Shown: positions 23,414 through 35,711 of the stretch, piece after piece
Position numbering within the stretch: the stretch's first letter is position 1
Layout of the letters: each line of letters opens with the position of its first letter
Assembly (NCBI GenBank): GCA_036971475.1
Contig: JBAIZL010000005.1
Location: forward strand, 177,298,886-177,362,885
Origin: Prosapia bicincta
Taxonomy: Eukaryota; Arthropoda; Insecta; Hemiptera; Cercopidae
DNA: 64,000 nucleotides
Direction: 5' to 3'
The notes under the pieces: model-generated
Databases searched by the model: none
What the model was told of the DNA's origin: nothing
Seen by the model: the letters and a program-made list of their open reading frames with translations, nothing else
Made by a program: the position numbers and the translations under genes

Positions 23414-24039
23414 TAATGAAAGTATCAGCTAGTAGAAGAAATTGAAAAAAATAGCATAGGGGGTTGACAACATTTTTTTACTCCGATAGCGAGTAAGGTT
23501 ACTTATGGTTTGCAATCCTACCACAATTTCCCTATAGGCCTAGGAGTTTTATGTTCTTGCCTATATCCACAATCCTTTCCTCCTTTAGATGGGAGAAGCT
23601 AAGTAAAGTATAAGGCTAGGTTAAACTACAAAAAAAGTTATAATATACTCCATTTCCATTTCTACACTTGAACAAAACTTTTTGCCTAAGGACTTCGAAA
23701 GCGCTCAAAATGTATTAAATATCTACAGTTGTCTCTACTCACCCCGCAATAAGATTGGTTTAAATACCATAATGACATGATTTAGATACACTGTTTTCCA
23801 AAATATTCAAAGTTTTGCTTTTGTGGATTAGAGAGATAATTTCATACCTCTTAATAGCAATAGATATATAATTTACTGAGTCAACATTGTGCGCCTTACA
23901 TTGTGATCCATGGACTGCTCAAACTAACGATATAATTATCTATAATCTGTTGAACAAACTATTGGACTATTAGCTACACAGTACTAATGAACTAAGTAAA
24001 CATTTACCGAGGTATGAGCAAGAACCAAGTGCGTAGCTT
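23414..24039. other. Non-coding DNA before the 73-bp minisatellite
   Basis: Nothing recognised. Confidence 0.4.
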
Positions 24040-26390
24040 CTTTCAGTGAAATACCTGTAAGTAGGTAAATATTGTATAAGTAAATGGACATTTGGGCTAC
24101 TGATGTATGAATGGCCAAGTGAAATACATGTAGGTAGGTGAATATTGTATGATTAAATAGACATTTAGGCTACTGATGTATGAATGACCAAGTGAAATAC
24201 ATATAGGTAGGTAGATACTGTATGAGTAAATAGACATTTAGGCTACTGATGTATGAATGGCCAAGTGAAATACATGTAGGTAGGTGGATACTGTATGAGT
24301 AAATAGACATTTAGGCTACTGATGTATGAATGGCCAAGTGAAATACATGTAGGTAGGTGGATACTGTATGAGTAGACATTTAGGCTACTGATATATGAAT
24401 GGCCAAGTGAAATAAATGTAGGTAGGTGATTACTGTATGAGTAAATAGACATTTAGGCAGTCAATTCATACATTAGTAATGTATGAATGGCCAAGTGAAA
24501 TACATGTAAGTAGGTGAATATTGTATAAGTAAATGGACATTTGGGCTACTGATGTATGAATGGCCAAGTGAAATACATGTAGGTGGGTGAATATTGTATG
24601 AGTAAATAAACATTTAGGCTACTGATGTATGAATGGCCAAGTGAAATACATGTAGGTAGGTAGATACTGTATGAGTAAATAGACATTTAGGCTACTGATG
24701 TATGAATGGCCAAGTGAAATACATGTAGGTAGGTGGATACTGTATGAGTAAATAGACATTTAGGCTACTGATGTATGAATGGCCAAGTGAAATACATGTA
24801 GGTAAGTAGATACTGTATGAGTAAATAGACATTTAGGCTACTGATGTATGAATGGCCAAGTGAAATACATGTAGGTAGGTGGATACTGTATGAGTAAATA
24901 GACATTTAGGCTACTGATGTATGAATGGCCAAGTGAAATACATGTAGGTAGGTGGATACTGTATGAGTAAATAGACATTTAGGCTACTGATGTATGAATG
25001 GCCAAGTGAAATACATGTAGGTAGGTGGATACTGTATGAGTAAATAGACATTTAGGCTACTGATGTATGAATGGCCAAGTGAAATACATGTAGGTAGGTG
25101 GATACTGTATGAGTAGACATTTAGGCTACTGATATATGAATGGCCAAGTGAAATAAATGTAGGTAGGTGATTACTGTATGAGTAAATAGACATTTAGGCA
25201 GTCAATTCATACATTAGTAATGTATGAATGGCCAAGTGAAATACATGTAAGTAGGTGAATATTGTATAAGTAAATGGACATTTGGGCTACTGATGTATGA
25301 ATGGCCAAGTGAAATACATGTAGGTGGGTGAATATTGTATGAGTAAATAAACATTTAGGCTACTGATGTATGAATGGCCAAGTGAAATACATGTAGGTAG
25401 GTAGATACTGTATGAGTAAATAGACATTTAGGCTACTGATGTATGAATGGCCAAGTGAAATACATGTAGGTAGGTGGATACTGTATGAGTAAATAGACAT
25501 TTAGGCTACTGATGTATGAATGGCCAAGTGAAATACATGTAGGTAAGTAGATACTGTATGAGTAAATAGACATTTAGGCTACTGATGTATGAATGGCCAA
25601 GTGAAATACATGTAGGTAGGTGGATACTGTATGAGTAAATAGACATTTAGGCTACTGATGTATGAATGGCCAAGTGAAATACATGTAGGTAGGTGGATAC
25701 TGTATGAGTAAATAGACATTTAGGCTACTGATGTATGAATGGCCAAGTGGAATACATGTAGGTAGGTGAATATTGTATGAGTAAATAGACATTCAGGCTA
25801 CTGATATATGAATGGCCAAGTGAAATACATGTAGGTAGGTAGATACTGTATGAGTAAATAGACATTTAGGCTACTGATGTATGAATGGCCAAGTGAAATA
25901 CATGTAGGTAGGTAGATACTGTATGAGTAAATAGACATTTAGGCTACTGATGTATGAATGGCCAAGTGAAATACATGTAGGTAGGTAGATACTGTATGAG
26001 TAAATAGACATTTAGGCTACTGATGTATGAATGGCCAAGTGAAATACATGTAGGTAGGTAGATACTGTATGAGTAAATAGACATTTAGGCTACTGATGTA
26101 TGAATGGCCAAGTGGAATACATGTAGGTAGGTGAATATTGTATGAGTAAATAGACATTCAGGCTACTGATATATGAATGGCCAAGTGAAATACCTATAGT
26201 TAGGTGCATATTGTATGAGTAAATAGACATTTGGGATACTGATTTATGAATGGCGAAGTGAAATACCTGTAAGTAGGTGAATGTTGTATAAGTAAATAGA
26301 CATTTAGGCTTCTGATGTATGAATGCTCAAGTGAAATACTTGTAGGTAGGTGAATATTCTTGATGAATGGCCAAGAGAAATACGTTTCGT
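24040..26390. repeat. 73-bp minisatellite (~32 units) with higher-order duplications
   Basis: The unit runs from AGGCTACTGATGTATGAATG through GGCCAAGTGAAATACATGTA to GACATTT. Units carry diagnostic variants. The block 24243-24983 reappears at 24984-25724 (offset 741 bp) including a short unit and a spacer with CAGTCAATTCATACATTAG. A variant with AAGTGGAATAC recurs at 25741 and 26106, offset 365 bp = 5 x 73. Both edges are more diverged than the centre, as expected from unequal exchange. Confidence 0.95.
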
Positions 26391-27101
26391 AAGAACAACT
26401 CACTGTCATCTACTTGTTGAAAATGCCCAAGAAATAGAGGCGGTTATAGGAGTTCAAGCTTAAAAAGATTTAAATAACTAGTAAATATCAGGAGGGGATC
26501 TAGAAAAATATTTGGGAAGGGCTGGTTTGAGGGAAGGAAAAGAGTTCTCCCCGCCCGGAAAATATTTGGGGAGGGCTGGTTTGAGGGAAGGAAAAGAGTT
26601 CTCCCCGCCCGGAAAATATTTAGGAGATATGATAGATACAGTGTAAATACTAAGGGCCTTCTATCTGAGGGAAATACTTATAGGCCTGCTATGTGATAAT
26701 ACTCACGCATTATTTATCCCCAATTACCATAAATTTTACAATATAAACCACCTATTTATAACATTGTAGGTGACCCTATTTTTTAAGGATTATAGTGAGG
26801 TATTATAGTGATTAATATGGGTTTGTAAACATATTCTGCTAATTAATAAGTAGATTTAAATCGGGTACGAACGCAGACATCGGAAATGGCATTTCAGTTT
26901 AAATTTATAGTGTTATTTTATCGTTTAAAAATTTCACTTTTCCATATTTTGAGAGGGGATTGAGCCCCAAAGCCCCTACGTTAAATCCACCATTGGGAGA
27001 CATGTTCCTAGTGCTTCTTAGACATATTGAAGTTTGTATGTGTGCATCACTAAGATGAAAATACCAATAACTATCATTAAACTATTTATACGGTTATATT
27101 A
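26391..27101. other. Non-coding DNA with a ~55-bp tandem duplication
   Basis: The sequence AATATTTGGG..AGGGCTGGTT to CTCCCCGCCCGG is present twice in tandem at 26510-26615. The segment ending at 26995 (GGGGATTGAGCCCCAAAGCC) looks like a transposon edge, but I cannot identify it. Confidence 0.45.
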
Positions 27102-27175
27102 TACAGTACAGCTTCGATTAGCCGAATCCCGATTAACCGAACCGGATTAACCGAAGTAGCAAAAAATATACATTA
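27102..27175 (+). mobile_element. Tigger/pogo-type terminal sequence
   Basis: TA followed by CAGTACAGCTTCGATTAGCC, then two more degenerate copies of GATTAACCGAA. This tandem ATTAACCGAA arrangement is typical of the ends of Tigger/Jerky-type elements. The matching right end and a transposase were not found. Confidence 0.5.
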
Positions 27176-27472
27176 CATAATATAGGTTATAACTTTCTGT
27201 TCTCTTCTTGCTCTTTGAGTAGCGACGTCAAAATAAATTTTCAATTTTATAGGCAAAGAAGGCGATAAGGCGACACTTTATGCAGGATGAAGTGTGATAC
27301 TAAGTTAGAAGGAAAATGCGCCTTATTTCATAGAATATTTTATTTTTATTTGCATGTTACTTTTTCCTAACAATAATAATAAAACAATGAATCATATTTC
27401 TTGCTAGCAACGAGCGCGTCCAGGTTAGGTTAACATTTACCGTCTTTAACACTTACAGTGTCTCTGACGTAA

Positions 27473-27545
27473 ATCCTCAGACTTACCGATTGTATGATGG
27501 TAGAGAATTTTAAAAATAATATTTCAGAAGTGTTAGGACTTTTAC
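27473..27545 (+). repeat. Dispersed ~73-bp repeat, copy 1
   Basis: AAATCCTCAGACTTACCGAT through AGAAGTGTTAGGAC is repeated at 30361-30432 with a few changes, where it abuts a piggyBac end. Confidence 0.7.
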
Positions 27546-27877
27546 CATTAACAGTTGGTAAATCTTAATTTTTACTGAAAAATTTCAAGATCTAACAATA
27601 TAGCCTACCGGCTTTTAGAGTACCTTATCGATACTGGAGCAACTTAACTCAGGAACTGGTTCTATAGATGGAAAATGAAAACAGTTATAAACATAGCTCT
27701 AAAAACTATTCGATACCGAGCTACAGCTAAATTTCGGTTCCTGCGGAAACTAAACTCAACCCTTAATGTAGATTGTAAAATCCAACTGTGATTCAACCAA
27801 TATCATTGACTTTCTGATCTCCTTCGTCTAGTAACGACATTAAATTAAAAACATTAAAATACTGCGGTCTTTTTTAA

Positions 27878-29496
27878 CCCTAGATCACTTGTACCTCGTC
27901 AAAATGACTGCGCTCCGTTTCACAAATTGCTATACCTGACAAATGAGCGATTCGCGTGCATCCATCTTCTCAGTACATTCTTACCTACAACAGCCGATGT
28001 CAGTTCGCCGCTAAAGTTCGCAAGCGTCTTAGTGAAACAGAGATCGCGTCGTCATTTTGACGATACATAGTGATCGTGTGACTTTTTTATGTTTGTTTTC
28101 TCTTTACATATTTTAGTAATTTACTCACATTGGCTTAGGTTTTGTTACTTTTTGTGGGGGTTTGCGTTGCTGAACATTGTTAAGGTTGGATTTATAATTG
28201 AGACCTGAAAATGGCTAACGAGTTCGTAGAGACACTCTAATAAGAAAATGTTTTGACGATTCTAGTGATGAGGAGTTTTGTGAACGAACTTCTATATCAA
28301 ATAGGTGTCCAAATGATAGTGAAAATTAAGATGTAGCTTACTAGAAGATAACCATGTCACTTATACGGACGCGGGGATTATACAAATTCAGACATGACTT
28401 ACCGTCCAGGAGCTGGAGCCACAGCTCCGAGCGAATAATCAGACAGGGATACTGAGTATCGACTAAGCAGGAATAAAAAACGCCGCAGAGGACATAGACC
28501 ATGTGATTCTCTGCGTAACGCTGAACGTCCATGTATCTCCGACATTCCACGTGACACCGATTCTCCGCCTAATAGCGTTTCTCCTTACGGCGATCCAGCA
28601 CCTAAAGTCTACTCTCCGCCTAATGACAACCCTCTATCTAGTGTAAATGCCACACCTAGTAGTCGTGAACCTAATCTTAACCTATTTATCTCACAATCTT
28701 TATTCATTGGAGATAAATATAATTATCTATGAATCACTCGTCCTGGTCCAGTCAATATTCGCGCTCCAATATGTAACATGGTGAGCGATTTCAAAACAGA
28801 TTTTGTAGGAATGGAGTTAACTGAACACCAAATATGATCCCGTCGTCTTGAAAGGCCTAACATGGGGAAAATTGCAGTTACAGATTTCTAAATTGCTTGG
28901 AATCCCAGCCACCCAGCAACTCCAAAACAAGCAAGAGCCAGAAAGATTTGTTACTTTTATCCAGCCGCCTTCAGAAGGATGATTTCTAGCTACTGTGCAC
29001 ACTTCAACCACCCAGTATGTTCACTACACCGAGTAATGTGCTGTGTAGAGTGTGGCAGCAAGTGAAATATGTTGTTTGAACTGTAAATAATGCTGATTTT
29101 CATTTATCCACCAAGAACATAGGCGAATTAAAAAACTCTTTCATTTTATTAAAAACGTGTTCTATAATTCAGTCGTTTGTTACATTCTGTGTTTTTTGTA
29201 AAAAAATATATTTAACATTATTTTAAAAAGGCTTTCTTAAACATTGGCATTTCACTATGTTATTAAAACGCAGTCACGGTAATTATTATTATTTTTCTTT
29301 CTAATACTAGGATTCTTAGCTACAATAATATTTTTTTTCCAAGCGCTAAATAAATATGGGCTATTACTAGATCTATGTTTAAGAAATTAACACAACAAAA
29401 ACACTATTTTTGTCAAATTAAAAAAAGAAATTGGATGAGTCAAATTGATGATACATAAGTAATCTGTGTCAAAATTTAGACATAAGTAATCTAGAG
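27878..29496 (+). mobile_element. Internally deleted piggyBac element flanked by TTAA
   Basis: The left end CCCTAGATCACTTGT follows TTAA (27874-27877). The right end, reversed, reads CTCTAGATTACTTATG and is followed by TTAA (29497-29500). TTAA duplication and CCCTAGA-type ends are diagnostic of piggyBac. A 13-bp ACATAAGTAATCT motif occurs twice at the right end (29453-29465 and 29480-29492). At 1.6 kb it is much shorter than an autonomous element (about 2.5 kb or more) and lacks the catalytic DDD core. Confidence 0.8.
28200..29075 (+). pseudogene. piggyBac transposase remnants: acidic N-terminus and Cys/His-rich C-terminus
   Basis: Broken plus-strand frames read, in order: FDDSSDEEFCERTSISNRCP (28247-28320, acidic N-terminus), a basic stretch RLSRNKKRRRGHRPCDSLRN, the Pro/Ser-rich region to ~28700, NMVSDFKTDFVGMELTEHQI, then KQARARKICYFYPAAFRRM and SYCAHFNHPVCSLHRVMCCV followed by ECGSK (to ~29070). 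The last part fits the Cys/His-rich C-terminal domain of piggyBac-like transposases. The central DDD catalytic domain is absent and several stops interrupt the frame. Confidence 0.72.
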
Positions 29497-29500
29497 TTAA

Positions 29501-30264
29501 ACCATTATCTACGTTAATTTTAAAGGGAAACTATGTGTTATACATTTTAAGAAATATTGTTTAAGGTGCTCAACTGGTATGAGACAGCCTCCAATAAACG
29601 CTAGATTTTTTACACGTTACGTAACAATATAGAAGCATTAAACACAAGTACGTTATAGTTGCGGAAACAACTGTGTTGTGATCACGTGACCACCACGTGT
29701 CGCACATGTGCCCAGACCGTGGGGGAGCCGGCTGTACAGTCATGGCTAAAAAAAACCTCCAGTCAGCAGACTTACTGTCTCCACTACGAATATACACAGA
29801 CTAGTAAACATCCATGACTCAAACGAAACCCGGGCAGTTCACTTATCTATGAGGCTGTGATAATTCAGTGGAACCACCAACTAGCATTATTTATTGACGT
29901 TAGTAATGCATCTACTTACTAATGTCGGTTAACATCTTATTGGACTCTGGAATTAGCTGAGCCTGTTACAATTCGTAAATTTTTCACTCGTGGTTCAGTG
30001 ACAAGCGGGTGCGTCCCTTTTCGTATAAATACAGCAATTTGATGGGCGAGTGCGCGCGCTCGCACTCACGTAAACATACATAATCGGTAACTAAAATTTA
30101 ATCGAACCTGATTCTATAACAATAATCTCTAAAATAACACGACATACAAAACCTGGTGACGTTTACAGCTAGTAACTCTTAACTTTTTGGCTGTTACGCT
30201 TTACTTGTTTTGCACATAACTTCCATTAGTAAATATATACTAGTGTACCTTTCAGACGTCCTGT
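29501..30264. other. Intergenic DNA, moderately GC-rich
   Basis: Contains TATAAATA at 30023-30030 upstream of a CpG-rich GCGCGCGCTCGC patch. No open frame follows. Confidence 0.4.
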
Positions 30265-30268
30265 TTAA

Positions 30269-30432
30269 CCCTAGATCACTTGTAACTCGTCAAAACGACG
30301 ACCTCCGTTTCACAAATTTCTGTATCTGACAAATGAGCGGTTCGCGCGCATCCATCTTCTCAAATCCTCAGATTTACCGAATGTATGATGGTAGAGAATT
30401 TTAAAAATAATTTTTCAGAAGTGTTAGGACAT
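30269..30432 (+). mobile_element. Second piggyBac left end joined to the dispersed 73-bp repeat
   Basis: TTAA (30265-30268), then CCCTAGATCACTTGTAACTC, matching ~95 bp of the left end at 27878-27972. At ~30361 the match stops, and the sequence becomes the repeat otherwise found at 27473-27545. No right end is present. This records a deletion or template switch joining two sequences that lie ~0.4 kb apart in the other order upstream. Confidence 0.72.
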
Positions 30433-30925
30433 TGCAATTAAATTTTTCCGTTGCCATTGTTGACCGATTTTCCACAGAATGCCATAGCCAATTGATATTT
30501 TTAAGCTGAATACGCATAATTATGATAAAGTATAATTTACTGACACAGCCATAGTATTGACAATTTAAATTCGTAGGTTGATTGTTATTGAATCCATATG
30601 CATACATCATTGAAAAATCATGTAAAATACTTACTTCAATACTGCATCTTACAAATTTACACTATTTATGTTTTAATTACAGTTTAAAACTGTATAATAT
30701 TCTTAACTAATGCTCCCTTCAATAATAAACGACGTTTTCAAATCAATAGAATTTTAACTTAATAATGCAGGCTACATTAAACAAAGTAATATTATAACTT
30801 AAAAATAACGCCTGTATTAAAACAGCTGTTATGCAAACTAACCTATTCACATATATAAAAATCGTTGTAATAGTTCCATCTATATTAATAAATTTTAGAT
30901 TTCAATATATGTGACTGCATCCTGG
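30433..30925. other. AT-rich DNA, nothing recognised
   Basis: A 69-codon minus-strand open stretch at 30401-30610 has no family signature. Confidence 0.4.
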
Positions 30926-31100
30926 TAAAGAAAATTAAAAGCGTTTTCTAAATTCTAAAAAATTTTAAAACGCGATTGCAGCGCAGCCTACCAGATTATA
31001 TTGTAAATCCAAACCATTCTTGAAAACACTTAATCATGCACACATTTTATAAAAATTGGTGCGGCCGTTTAGCAGTTTCAATGACATACACATAGACAGA

Positions 31101-31161
<61 letters not shown>
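30926..31161 (+). mobile_element. Probable non-LTR retroposon 3' end (RTE-like) with (TA)n tail
   Basis: The sequence AAAATTGGTGCGGCCGTTTA, then GCAGTTTCAATGACATACAC, ACATAGACAGAGG, is of the kind that ends many arthropod RTE/CR1-like LINEs. A pure (TA)n tract (31107-31161) follows where the tail microsatellite would be. No coding sequence remains. Confidence 0.5.
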
Positions 31162-31165
<4 letters not shown>

Positions 31166-31834
31166 GATATACGTGATATTAGTGATACTATTTTGCATCA
31201 TCTGGACTCCTTGCCTCTGCTAGATTCGTGAGGGGTGATTTGAAGAGAGATTTCCAATTCTTTAAAAAATAATAATAATTTGAAAAACTTTATTATAACA
31301 AAACACACTAAGAAGCTAAAATAATTCATAAATAGTTTTTGAAATTATTATTTTTAATTATTCAAATTAGAAACAATAAAAATACTTATTTCAAAATAAG
31401 GTCTTATGAAAAATTTCAGAAATAACAAATAACTTTTACCGAACAAACGTCTAATTTACTTAAAGATGTAACAATTTTTTTTTTTTTGTTCCTTGCAAAT
31501 ATTAAAAGCAAGTAGAACTCAGTATTACATAAGAAGTTGAGAATGTATATATTTGTAACAGGTATTTTTAATTTAATTCATGATTTACTAGTGTTACATA
31601 CTTTTATATGGGGTGCAAGAGTACTTATTCATACTTACATGTATAAGAGTAGCCACAGAGTAGCACACGAGTGTTTTCACATAATTTTAATTCTCTGAAA
31701 GATTTATAATAATAGGCTAATAATGTAAAAAAATTATGAAATAACCAAATGTGATAATAAATTTGAACAAAATTGTTTACAAGCTTCAGTAGAAACCTAT
31801 TCTCTCTCTCGCTCTCTCTCTCTCTCTTTCTCTC

Positions 31835-31872
<38 letters not shown>

Positions 31873-34219
31873 ACGCTCATACTTTTAAAAATAATTACGG
31901 CTTTCAGTTATGTTTGGTTATAACTGGAATATGTTGACATTTTCAGAAGCAAGGCAGATGACGTTGACAGGCAAACATTTCAAGTGGTGAAAATAAGAAA
32001 CAGATAATGAATGTTTACTTAAGACACGTGCAAGTAACATGATAACTGAGCACAGGCCTACTGATAGCAGGAAACTCCAGGTAGGGCTCTTGTTGTTGAC
32101 TGTAGAACGTAATGTGTCATATGTTACATAACGTTTGCAGCCAATAAGTATTTTACAGGCTTGAATTTCTCAAAACAACATTTTGAAAAAGTAAAAATTT
32201 AAAGCAGAATATATAGCAATTTATGTTTCATATTATGAATTTTAATTAAAAGAAATGCCATAAAGGTCTACCTTGGTTTATTTTTATATTGTAAAACAGT
32301 TTTTTCTCTTTATTGTCAAACAATCTTTTTATATATTTTTTTTATTTTTGTAGTACAGTAATTTATTAAATATGAATCTAAAAAATCTACAGTTTGGAAA
32401 TATCCAAAAGAATTTACTTTCATATTTATCTCTGAACCAGTTTAAAATTGGATCGTCCAATATTTCAGTATAATCGTGATAGGCCCTATTTTAAAATTTT
32501 GTCTTTATTGTTAAGGGGTTAATATACAAATTGGCTTAACAAATGTATTCTTAGAGGATCATCCAGGCAGTGGATTTTACTTCGTTTTCGGTATAACATT
32601 CTAAATGTTTCATTTAAATCTTCTTATTTCTCCCATTTTAAAAAATTAGAATCTTCAGTAATCACTTACATGTCTATATAAAGAGCTTAGTTCAGTTAAG
32701 TAGATAATTATTTTCCTCAGAAACAGAAAATGGGGGATAACTCATTCAAGTACAGATATGATTTTTAAACGAGCGTTTTTACTAGAATAACTCAAAGATA
32801 AGTGTAAAAAATCATTTTTGTAGCAGAGGCTAAAATGTTTATCTGTGCTGTAAAATTGAAGGAGGTGCATACATACAGACATTTCCATTTGATTCACGAA
32901 TAATACTAATTTTTTAAATCGAAAATATTTTGTCACTAGGAACTTGAAAAAAACTGGACAATTTTCAAACAATGTTTTGACTGACAGTGAATTTAAAAAG
33001 ATATTGAAATGTCAAATGATAAGTAATTCCGACATTGCTTCATCATTTCATCAAAGCCAAATACGATTAAAATTTTTTTTTTTTTGTACACATTTTGATG
33101 GTCGAAATAGGTATGGCATCAAAATAGTTTGAATAGTTTAATAGACAAGGCATATTTATCACATTAACGATGAATGTATTACCAGATTAATAAGATAAAA
33201 AGCTGTAATCATTCAAGAGCATCTTCAGATTACCAAACAATCGACAAAATTACATTTTAACACAAACTGTGGTTAATTTATAATAATCAACACAAAACAC
33301 CTTTCAAGCACAACAATATTTTTTGTATTACCCTTCAGTAGGCCTACATTTCGATTTCAAGGCAGAGACGAATAACTGAATTTTTTGCCAAGAAAATGAT
33401 TCCTTTACAACCGAAATGGACATAGAGAATAAATAATGTATTGCAGTTAGATGGTGTTTTGTGTTATTTGTTAATCGGCAAAATTTCAACACTTTATTAA
33501 TAGTATATTTGATTTTTTATTTGCTAATCTATTATACCAAAACATACAACTCCTATCCGAAACGAAATGTACATAATGTTATTTTTAGAGCTATTAAATA
33601 AAGCCATTTATCAAAATTAATGTTTTTAGTTTTTAAAGAATATTGTATTACTCATTTTTTTTTAAAATCACACAGATATGTAAACAAAATACCGTAATAT
33701 CAAGTTAATGTGTTTCATATTTGTATTCTATGAATGCAATATAGGTTTGGGGCCTATATAGCATCATCCCATCTTTAGTTGCACGTTTTGACAGATTGAC
33801 AGCTGATCATTCAAATCCTACATCAACATGATCACGCTTAACCTCACTCAAGGCCAGTATTCAACTAAGAAAATCCTTCACATGAGAAGTGGACGATAGA
33901 ACGGAACAAAGATGATAACAGCTAATCAGTCACTCACGCCGGTATCAGAATACACTCTCGAAATTATCTTTGCGATAATGTAATTAATTGTATCTTTCAT
34001 TTAGTCGACAACATTCTCTGTAGTGTATTGCCTGGCAAACTAGATTTCGCTTAAACAACAGTTTGTCTTTTGTTGCAACCAACTAACAATGGGTGATTTT
34101 AACAACACGAGTAAATATAAATATTTAAAATAACGGTAAATAAGAATAAAAGGATCGACAAATACCTATACTTGGGGACTTAGCCATGGAAGGTTCTGTG
34201 TATATGAGTTTACTGAATG
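31162..34219. other. AT-rich intergenic DNA with a (CT)n tract and decayed Penelope-like ends
   Basis: (CT)n with a few interruptions at 31800-31872. At ~33215-33245 (minus) CTGAAGATGCTC, at ~33395-33420 ACAACCGAAATGGACATAG and at ~33560-33580 CGAAATGTACATAATG resemble pieces of the GAAATGTACATAAGG motifs at 22 kb. No gene is supported. Confidence 0.4.
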
Positions 34220-34227
34220 CTTTAGGC

Positions 34228-35263
34228 CAGGGATGTCCAACTTCCAAAGCCTAGAGGGCCAAAATTAAACCCCTGAGCGTGGTCGCGGACCACATGGTAA
34301 TACTTCAATTTAAATTTAAAATAGTGGCAGGAGCGTAAGTAAAGTTAAAACAAATTATTAATATTCGTTGTCTTTCTCAAGACTCAGGTGTTTTTTTTAC
34401 ACAAATAAGAAAAACTACAGAAAAAATTGTTTTATCAATCAACACAAACAGTGAAATGAGAATTCAAATATATTTTATTTTAGTGTAAACATTGTGGTCG
34501 GTCAGTTACATGCCCGAGGAGGAATATCCACTCCTAGTTCGGCTGTAGCCAACCTCATGAGATGAAGTAGAGGTACATCAGAAAACTTGTTTCTGTTTTG
34601 TTTTTTTTTTTATAAAATTCATCGACTAAAACATGTTTACATAGGTATGTACTTCCAAACATTGATGACATTTCTAGTCCGAAATCTCGCAAGATTAGGA
34701 TCTCTCTTTAGAAAGCAATATAAAAATATCATGAGCCTTCTGTTGGCATGGCCAGCTCTAGAGATACGGCATAAGATGCAAACAATGAATACGTTTGAGA
34801 ATGCTGTTTTACTAAGCATACCCGTTTGTTGTTTAAGCTTCTTCTTCAAATCTCCAACTAATGTTACCCGACTCTCGTCTGTATATGCATCACACTTATT
34901 TCCATGCATTGTTGAGTAATGTCTTCTCACATTATATTCCTTAGGCACTGACACAACTTTCATGCACACCAAACACTGCAGTTTCCCATCATTGTTAACA
35001 ATCAGCTGATCACTCTCCTAACTTTCCTTGTAAATCCTGTTTTCGGTATCAATTTTACTTTTTACCAATTTCCTACTCATCATTGTACCAGTATCAAAGT
35101 TCAACACGAACCATACACTTTCCATTAAATTATTAGATCCCTGTCAATATAAAGGCATTTCAGGTAATTTTCTGATATTTTTTGTCCAATAAGATTTCGC
35201 GGGCCGTGAAAAATTGCATGGCGGGCCGCATACCGTCCGCGAGCCGCCAGTTGGACATCCCTG
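34228..35263 (-). mobile_element. Deleted hAT element with perfect ends and 8-bp target duplication
   Basis: The ends CAGGGATGTCCAACT (34228) and AGTTGGACATCCCTG (to 35263) are exact inverted repeats of 15 bp, flanked by identical CTTTAGGC at 34220-34227 and 35264-35271. GGGCC/GGGCCG-rich subterminal sequence follows each end. At 1036 bp it keeps only the N-terminal part of a transposase gene on the minus strand. The 8-bp duplication and CAG...CTG ends place it in hAT. Confidence 0.92.
34637..35040 (-). pseudogene. hAT transposase N-terminal fragment with BED-type zinc finger
   Basis: On the minus strand, after an in-frame stop, the frame reads NNDGKLQCLVCMKVVSVPKE, then YNVRRHYSTMHG: a C-x2-C ... 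H-x4-H finger of the BED/GTF2IRD2-EPM2AIP1 type found at the start of hAT transposases. A Lys-rich segment (LKKKLKQQTGMLSKT) follows, after which family similarity fades. The catalytic and dimerisation regions are missing. Confidence 0.75.
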
Positions 35264-35385
35264 CTTTAGGCTATCACGAAAATTGAGAAGAATTAAAAAG
35301 ATTCTTTTGCCTACCATGGTAACTAGCTACTAGCTATACATAGAAACATTTTATAATTTAGCTTACTAGACGTAGCTAGAAATGG

Positions 35386-35711
35386 TACAGTTCAAAACAA
35401 CCATTCACAAAACAACCATTCACAAAACAACTATTCACAAAACAACCATTCACAAAACAACTATTCACAAAACAACCATTAACAAAACAACCATCCACAA
35501 AACAACCATTCACAAAACAACCATTCACAAAACAACTATTCACAAAACAACCATTCACAAAACAACTATTCACAAAACAACTATTCACAAAACAACCATC
35601 CACAAAACAACCATTAACAAAACAACCATCCACAAAACAACCATTCACAAAACAACCATTCACAAAACAACTATTCACAAAACAACCATTCACAAAACAA
35701 CTATTCACAAA
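35386..35711. repeat. 15-bp minisatellite, ~21 units
   Basis: Unit ACAACCATTCACAAA with C/T and TTC/TCC/TTA variants. Because 15 is a multiple of 3 and lacks stops, both strands stay open for ~120 codons. These frames are not genes. Confidence 0.95.

Noticed and set aside
30001..30070. TATAAATA at 30023-30030 before a CpG-rich patch as a promoter
   Set aside because: No open frame or splice-consistent exon follows within several hundred bases on the plus strand.
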